From positions 1-7,341 of the forward strand of contig CAZCAI010000200.1 of assembly GCA_964496595.1 (NCBI GenBank): a stretch of 7,341 nt of DNA, written 5' to 3'. This document shows positions 1 to 6,800 of the stretch, piece by piece (position 1 is the first letter of the stretch; the number at the start of each line of letters is the position of its first letter). This stretch comes from JAAAOZ01 sp964496595 (lineage in GTDB: Bacteria > Chloroflexota > Anaerolineae > B4-G1 > SLSP01). The position numbers and the translations under genes are program-made. The notes beneath the pieces were generated by a model that saw only the letters and a program-made list of their open reading frames with translations, ran no database searches and had not been told where the DNA came from.

Positions 1-166
1 GGCATTGAGGGCGCAGGGGGAGTGCCACAACAACGAGTGAGCAACCCACACCAGCGAAACGGCCCTCGCGCCCGGCGTAGCGACGAAGTGTGTTGCAGGA
101 GGGCGAGGAAAAACGGAGTTGGCTACAACGTTTAACCTGGTGTGAACACAGCGTCTCGTCTGGGTC

Positions 167-292
167 GCATAAGGCACGGAGCAAGGTTTTTATCCCCTCC
201 GCCCTCGTGCGTTATGCTCCCTTGGATCATCTTCCACAGGAGACCAGGATGGCATAGCGCACGAACAGCCTATCTCGCCGCGTGCCTTATGC
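167..292. repeat. Four related 12-bp words in alternating orientation (nested inverted repeats)
   Basis: The words are GCATAAGGCACG (167-178), CGTGCGTTATGC (206-217), GCATAGCGCACG (252-263) and CGTGCCTTATGC (281-292). The outer pair is a perfect 12-bp inverted repeat, and the inner pair matches at 11 of 12. Orientation alternates, so adjacent words could also pair as hairpins. They may be a REP-like element, a small mobile-element remnant or a protein-binding cluster; the sequence alone does not decide. Confidence 0.5.
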
Positions 293-567
293 CTCCGCCT
301 GGACTGCGTGGACGACGATGCCTTCCACAGAACAGACACCGCGCACGATGGCCCACTGCCGTATCAGATTGTGCAAAGTCGCCTCTACCTCGGCCCCCGC
401 TGCCACCAGCGGCATCGCCCCTGCGTCCGGCATCGCCAGTCATAAGGCCTTCTTCGACATCGCGCCTTCTTGCCTCCAACACGGTGAAGACCGGCACGAG
501 GGAGTGCAGAGCCAATGAAGTGAACTGGGGTCACCGCGAAATCCAAGCCAAGACCCTGCCGGCGCAC
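287..567 (-). pseudogene. Possible frame-broken remnant of an unidentified gene
   Basis: On the minus strand, three overlapping frames each give a protein-like stretch that follows on from the last: LGLDFAVTPVHFIGSAL (from about 567), then LHSLVPVFTVLEARRRDVEE and GLMTGDAG (from about 515), then MPLVAAGAEVEATLHNLIRQ and WAIVRGVCSVEGIVVHAVQ (from 439 to the TAA at 287-289). The composition looks more like real protein than the Arg/Pro-rich opposite strand. Two frameshifts would be needed to join them. I do not recognise the family, and chance open frames remain a good alternative. Confidence 0.2.
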
Positions 568-645
568 ATCAAGCAGCCGGATACGGGGTTCGGGCGGAGC
601 GGCGCCAGCAGGCTACCGGCCTGAGACCGAGACCATACACGAGGA

Positions 646-846
646 TTACAACGTGGATGACGACATTGTCACCACAAAAGCAACTAGGTTCTTCAGGAAT
701 TCGCCGGGTGCAATCGTATCGCCCCCAGTCACAACCCAATAACGACGCGAAAAAGGTCTGTGATCCCCACCAACACGCAATTCTTGGCTGCTTTTAGGGC
801 TAATGAGGGGGTTGCCCGGCAAAATACAAAAGACCCAGCAACTACC
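646..846 (-). other. Open frame continuing in phase past the large gene's TAG stop
   Basis: After the TAG at 847-849 the same frame stays open for 66 codons to a TAA at 646-648. It includes protein-like stretches such as NPLISPKSSQELRVGGDHRP and GGDTIAPGEFLKNLVAFVV. There is no start codon with a Shine-Dalgarno. The YLPL tail just before the TAG argues that the TAG is the true end, so this is most likely non-coding sequence, a repeated element or a remnant. Confidence 0.25.
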
Positions 847-3800
847 CTACTCACGCCACACCAGCGGCAGGTAGATCGGGTGTGAGGCGCTGAAGGTAGC
901 CGTGATGGCTTTGTCGATAGTCATCGTAACCGTCGCCGGATTCGCCGCGCCGTTGAGATCGCCCGACCAGCCGGTGAAGAGCCAATGGGTAGCCGGCTTT
1001 GCCGTGAGTGTGACCACGGTCCCGGTGAGATAGCCAGTCTGGTCGGGGGCGAGGTCCACGGCGCCGCTGCCCTCGATGTGCATGTCCAAGGTGTAGGTGG
1101 GCGGCGGGATCTCGCTGAAGGCGGCGGTGATCTCCTTGTCGCCGTTCATCGTGACTTGGACCGGATTTGCCGCGCCGGACAGATCACCCGACCAGCCATC
1201 GAACTGCGAATCGGTCGCGGGTTCCGCCGTGAGCGTGACGACCTCGCCGTGGAGGTAGGTGTTCTGGTTCGGCGCGCGCGTCACAGTGCCGTCCCCGATG
1301 ACGCCCACCGTCAATGTGTGCTCCTCGTTCGGCGCAAACACCGCGCTGATTGTGTGATCGGCGGCGACGTGGCGGAAGGTGTACGCCTCCACCGCGCCCA
1401 CCGAGCTGCCATCCACCTGTACATCGACGATGTGCTGACCAGGGTCCGGTGCGATGGTGAAGGTGATGTCATCGCCGTGAATCACGGTCTGTGGCGTAGC
1501 CGGGCTGATGTCGCCGCCCGCGCCCGCCTCCGGCGTGATAGTGTATGCCGGTATGACCTGGAACGCGGCGGTCGCTTGGCCTCTTTGGCGCGTGCTGCTG
1601 AACGCGGCGGTGTTGGTGATCACGTCGCCGTAGTCGCCGGTGTGGGCGACGCGCCACGTCCAGGTGAGCGTGTGGCCGGCGGTGAGCGCGCCGCTCCAGG
1701 TGATAACGTCGTTGGCAAGCGCTGTTCCTGTCGGCGAGATGACCCACGCGGCGAAGGTTGTGCCGACAGGAAGGGTGTCGGTGAGAACGACCGTGTCGCT
1801 ATCCACCCCGGTATTGGCGAGGGTGAGGGTGTAGGTGACAGCGTCGTGATGGCCCACGTTATACATAGGGCGTGCCATCTTGTGGAACCGGAGCGGCGGC
1901 AATGCCTCGTACGCGCCCATATCGACGATGGGTGCATCGCCGTTGCCGGTGTCGGCCTTCTGCATATCCGCGAAGCGCGTGTGCCCGTCCAGATCGGTGG
2001 TGATGCCGCTGAGTCCAGGGGCGGTGTTGTCGCCCGCGTCGATGGCCGGGGCGTCGGCTTGCAGGCGGTAATTGCCATCATTGGGCGCGACAAACAGTGG
2101 ATAATCGGTGAGGACGTGGAAGTAGCTGGTGCTGCTCCCACTGTCATTATGAATATTGAGCGTGCCGCTCTGGATCAGGGTATAGCTCAAGACGAGAGTG
2201 GCATCCTCGTTGTACAGTTGATGGCCATCGTCCATAGCCCCGTTGTCCCAAATAATGGCATTGACCAATGTCGGATTGCTGACGCCATCGTGGCCATCGT
2301 TGTACATCCCGCCGCCATCGTCCTTGTCGGCCTCGTTGCCGCTGATGGTGACATTGGTCAGCACCGGGCTACTGACGCCGCCGTCGCGGCCCGTGTTGTA
2401 GATTCCGCCGCCTTCGTCGCCCCGGTTGTCCTTAAAGATGACGTTGGTCAGCGTCGGGCTGCTCCGGCCATCGTGACGGCCATCGTTGTACATCCCCCCG
2501 CCGTCCTCATCGACGGCCCGGTTGCCGCTGAAGGCGACATTGATCAGCGCCGGGCTGCTCTCGCCGCCGTCGCGACCATCGTTGTACATCCCGCCGCCTC
2601 GGTTGTCGCTCCGGTTGCCGCTGAACGTGACATGGATCAGCGTCGGGCTGCACACGCCGTTATCGGCGCCGTGACCACTGCCTGCGCCATCGCAGTATAG
2701 CCCGCCGCCGCGCTCGTTCGGATAATCGCCATCCGCTTGCCCGGCGGTGATGGTGAAACCATCGATGATGGTCTCTGCGGTGATGTTCTCGTGGGTCACG
2801 CCATCCAGCCAGAGGACGTGGTCGGCGTTGTTGCCGGTGATCACCTGCCAGGTCTCGGCGATGTGGTTGCCATCGAGGTTGGCATCGTTGCCGTCGATAT
2901 CGCCGCTGAGAATCGTGACGTGGGTCTCCCAATCGCGCTGATCGCGCGCGTTTTCCCATCCGGCAAAGCCGCCGTAAAGCTGCACGTTGTTGTGGCTGAT
3001 GGTGAAGCTTTCACTTTCGCTATCCGCCGTGTGCCCCGCGCCCGCGTCGGGATAGTAGACACCCTCGGCCACCCAGATTTCGTAATCGTACATACTGTGA
3101 GCCTGGGTGCGATCCAGCGCGTCCTGGACGTTGGTGTAGGCCGTCGTCCAACTGAGGCCGTCGTGCGTCTCGCCGGCGGCGTCTTCGTCGACATAGAGCA
3201 CGTCCGGTTCCTCGACAATGAAGACCGCGTGGTCCACGCCGGTCTGCACCGTACCGCTGACCTCGGCGGTATTGACCACCTCGTCGCCATAGTCGCCGGT
3301 ATGGATGACGGTCCACGTCCAGGAGATCGCGTGGCCGGCGGTGAGCGCGCCGCTCCAAGTTATTCTCTTCTCGGTGCGCAGGGTGCCCGGCGGCGCGGCG
3401 ACCCACGCGGCGAAGCGCGCGTGGGTCGGGAGCGTGTCGGTAAAGAGGATGTGGGCATCGCTCACGCCGCCGACATTGCTGAGGACAACGGTGTAGGTGA
3501 CCGTGCCGTGATAGGGCACGTCCCACGTGGGGGCGGCGGTCTTATCCAACCAGAGCAGCGGCGCCGCCTCATACGCGCCCATATCGATGATGGGGGCGTC
3601 GCCGTTGCCAGTATCGGTCTTGGGCATATCTGTGAAACGAGTGTGTCCGTCCAAGTCGGTGGTGATGCCACTCAGCTCTGGGGCGGTGTTGTCGCCCGCG
3701 TCGATGGCGGGGGAACTGACTTGCAGGCGATAGTTGCCGGTGTTGGGCGAGACGAATAGCGGGTCCTCGTTGAGGACACCATCCCCGTAGATGACCTCGC

Positions 3801-6800
3801 TGGTATCGGAGGTATAGATGTCATTTTCGCCCTCCGAGATCAGAGTGTAGCTGAGGACGAGGGTGGTTTGACTATTGAATAGTTGCCGGCCCTCTGACTC
3901 CGCCTCGTTCCCCCAGATAATAACGTTGGTCATCTCAAGGTCGCTGTGAGAGTTCAAAATCCCGCCGCCGAACTCGTCGGCCTGGTTGCCGCTGAGCGTG
4001 ACGTTGGTCAGCGGTAGATTGCTGACGCTAACGTTATAAAGCCCACCGCCGCTGCGCGTGGCATGATTACCACTGAGGAGGACGTTGATCAACGATGGGC
4101 TGCCGACGCCGTCCCACCCTGTGTTGTACATCCCCCCGCCGTAGCGGGCTTGGTTGCCGCTGAGCGTGAGGTTGGTCAGCACCGGATTGCTGTCGCTGTT
4201 GCGGCCATTGTTGAGCATCCCGCCGCCGTCTTCAGCCGCCTGGTTGCCGCGGAAGATGAGGTTGGTCAACGTTGGACTGCACCCGCGACCGCTGTGTCTC
4301 CCGGAGCAATACAGGCCGCCGCCGTCGTTGTGGGGAGGACTGCCATCCGCCTGTCCGGCGGTGATGGTGAAGCCGTCGATGACGGTCTTGGCGGTGATTT
4401 TCTCGTAGGTGACGCCATCTATCCACACGACGTGATTCGCATTGCTGCCGGTGATCACGTGCCAGGTCTCGGCGATGTGATTGCCATCGGCGTTGGCATC
4501 GTTGCCGTCGATGTCGCCGCTGAGGATAGTGACGTGGGTTTGCCAATCGCGTTGTGTGCGCAACGTCTCGGTGGCCGCGAAACCGCCGTAGAGTTGCACG
4601 TTGTCGTAGCTGAGAGTGAAGTATTCGCTCTCGCTATCCGCCGTATGGCCCGCGCCCTCGTCGGGATAGTAGACGCCCTCGGCCACCCAGATCTCGTAAT
4701 CGTGCGTGCCGTGGGCGTTGGCGCGCCCCAGCGCATCCTGGACGGTGGTGTAGGCCGTCGTCCAACTGAGGCCGTCGTGCGTAGGGCCGGCGGCGTCGGC
4801 ATCCACGTGGAGCACGGGCGGTTCTTCGATGGTGAAGGTCGCGCCGTCCGCGCCCGTCTGTAGCGCGCTGCGGAACTCGGCGGTGTTGGTCACCACGTCG
4901 GCGTAGTTGCCGGTGTGTGTGACGACCCACGTCCAGATCAGGGGGTGATCGGCCGGAACCGTGCCGGTCCAGGTGATCACGCCGTTATCGCGCAGCGTGC
5001 CCGTCGGCGAGACGATCCACCGGGCGAAGGTCACGGGGTGCGCGGCCAAGGTATCCGCCAAAAAGACGTCTGGCTCACTCACCGGGACGGTGTTGCTGAA
5101 TTCGATGGTGTAGGTGATGGCGCCGTGATAGGGCGCGTCCGTGAGGGGCGTGACGGACTTTTTGAGCGCCAGGGATTGCGCGAAGACGTAGGCCGCGCCT
5201 TTGTCCCTGCCGTCGCCGATGTCATTCCCAGGCGCTCCGGCCACGATGGTGCTGCCGTCGATGGCGATGGCCCGGCCAAGCTCATCCCACTGCGCGCCAT
5301 CGGAGGCCGTCAATTTGACGGTGTCGGTGATGTCGCGCCAGCCTTCCGCCGGCTTGCCGAAACGGTAGATCGCGCCCTTGTCGCTGCCCCCGCCGATGTC
5401 AACGCCCTCCGCCCCGGCCACGATGTTGTTGCCGGCGATGGCCACGGCCCAGCCGAGCTTGTCCCACGGCGCACCATCGGAGGCCGTCAGCTTGGCCGTG
5501 TGCGTGATATCGCGCCAGCCCTCTTCCGGCTTGACGAAGACGTAGGCCGCGCCCTGGTTATCGTTGCCGCCGATGTCATCTCCGTACGCCCCGGCCACGA
5601 TGGTGTCGCCGTCGATGGCGACGGACTGGCCGAGGTAGTCATACGCCGCGCCGTCGTTGGCTGTCAGCTTGGCGGTGGCGGTGATATCGCGCCAGCCTCC
5701 CGGCGGCTGGCTGAAGACGTAGGCCGCGCCCCGATACCCCGCATTCCCCTTCGCCCCGGCCACAATCGTGTCGCCCGCGATGGCCACAGAGGCGCCAAGC
5801 CCATCATCCGCCGTGCCGTTGGCAATGGTCAACTTGGCGGTGGCGGTGATGTCGCGCCAACCGCCCTCCGGCTGAGTGAAGACGTAGGCCGCGCCCCGGT
5901 AGTCGTCGTCCCCTGTGGCGCCGGCCACGATGGTGTCGCCCGCGATGGCCACGGAGGCGCCTAAGTGGTCTCCCCGAACGCCCTTGGCGACGGTCAGCTT
6001 GGCGGTGTGAGCGATGTCGTGCCATCCGCCATGCGGCTTGACGAAGACGTAGATCGCGCCCCGTCCGACCTCGGCATAGCGCGCGCCGGCCACCACCGCG
6101 TCGCCGTCAATGGCCACGGCCCCGCCGAGACTGTCCCCCGGCGCACCGTCGTCAGCCGTCAGCTTGGCGACTTGGGCAGCGTTGCTCCAATTCACGCCAC
6201 TTCCCCCCGGCTTGCGGAAAACATAGACCGCGCCTGGGGATGGGAACATCCCTCCGCTGGGCGCGCCGACCACGACGGTGTCACCGTCGATGGCCACGGC
6301 CTCGCCGAGGGCCTCATACGCCGCGCCGTCGTCAGCCGTCAGCTTGACCGCCTGGATCCAAGGGTCCACTGTGATGGGATAGGCGGCATCGGCGGCGTTG
6401 ATGTGGATGGCGATGCAGGCATCGCGCGCGATGAGGCGGGCTGGGAGATCGCGGCCCTGGGCGTCGTAGACGTGGAGGCCGGTGTAGCGGGCCACGGTCT
6501 GGCCCTCGGCATCGACCAGCAGCAGGCTTGTATCCCCGTCCTGTTTCGCCCGCAGGCTGCCGCGTGTGATCATCTCCAGCACCAGTTTGCCCTCCCCACG
6601 CTTGGGCGGGGATGAGAGAGTAAAGCCCTGTTCCAGGCCCCAGGTGGTGTTGAGATACCACTCGATAAGCGGGCCGCGACGGTATGTCAGGCGCGGGCCA
6701 TCGGCGACCGGCGCAACGGTCGGCACCGGCGTGATTTCGCCCTCGCGTCCCCACCCGGTCAGGGCCAGGCCCCAGGTCTCACCGGCGATCTCGACCAGCG

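Larger units (their letters stand above)
1..846. other. Left-hand region with no identifiable gene
   Basis: I find no recognisable protein family, RNA gene or convincing terminator in these 846 bases. On the minus strand just after the large gene, the best hairpin is a weak GTTGC/GCAAC pair near 810-842 without a following T-run. Several short frames are open on both strands, including a minus-strand frame open from 189 to the left edge (a GTG at 177 gives 59 codons, with no well-placed Shine-Dalgarno). A plus-strand 46-codon frame at 657-797 also lacks a good ribosome site. None has family landmarks. Confidence 0.5.
1903..5175 (-). repeat. Tandem internal duplication of the DUF11 plus beta-helix block
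   Basis: Unit 1 (3565-5175) and unit 2 (1903-3561) align at a 1614-bp offset up to the coils and at 1662 bp after them. Residues 871-931 and 1409-1469 are identical at 51 of 61 positions; residues 1140-1190 and 1694-1744 at 44 of 51. The DNA is also very similar, for example around 2837 and 4451. DUF11 domain 3 looks like the start of a third, truncated unit. Confidence 0.85.

Noticed and set aside
62..108. GCCCTC/GAGGGC inverted repeat as a terminator
   Set aside because: The stem is six base pairs with a loop of about 31 nt, and the T-run lies on the wrong side for minus-strand transcription.
142..624. A 160-codon plus-strand open frame starting at GTG 142
   Set aside because: The product is rich in Pro, Arg and Ser with no recognisable domain, there is no good Shine-Dalgarno, and the opposite strand looks more protein-like.
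657..797. A 46-codon plus-strand frame starting MTTLSPQKQLGSSG
   Set aside because: It is short, has only a weak GAGG about 12 nt upstream, no family match, and overlaps two other open frames of similar quality.
2257..2650. CRISPR-like or satellite repeat from the regular roughly 93-bp period
   Set aside because: The period is the coding of successive beta-helix coils in frame within the large gene, with variable spacing and no conserved non-coding repeat.
985..2700. A 571-codon plus-strand open frame, and the similar ones at 2737-3759, 4063-4863, 4915-5964 and 5965-6615
   Set aside because: They are codon-for-codon antisense to the large gene, consist of Arg/Val/Gly/Asp-rich shadow sequence that mirrors its repeats, and have no protein-family landmarks.
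1903..4815. Beta-helix modules as pectate-lyase-type enzymes
   Set aside because: The coils are regular GGGxYN structural repeats without a visible catalytic Asp/Arg cluster; the choice-of-anchor-Q landmarks fit a structural or binding role.
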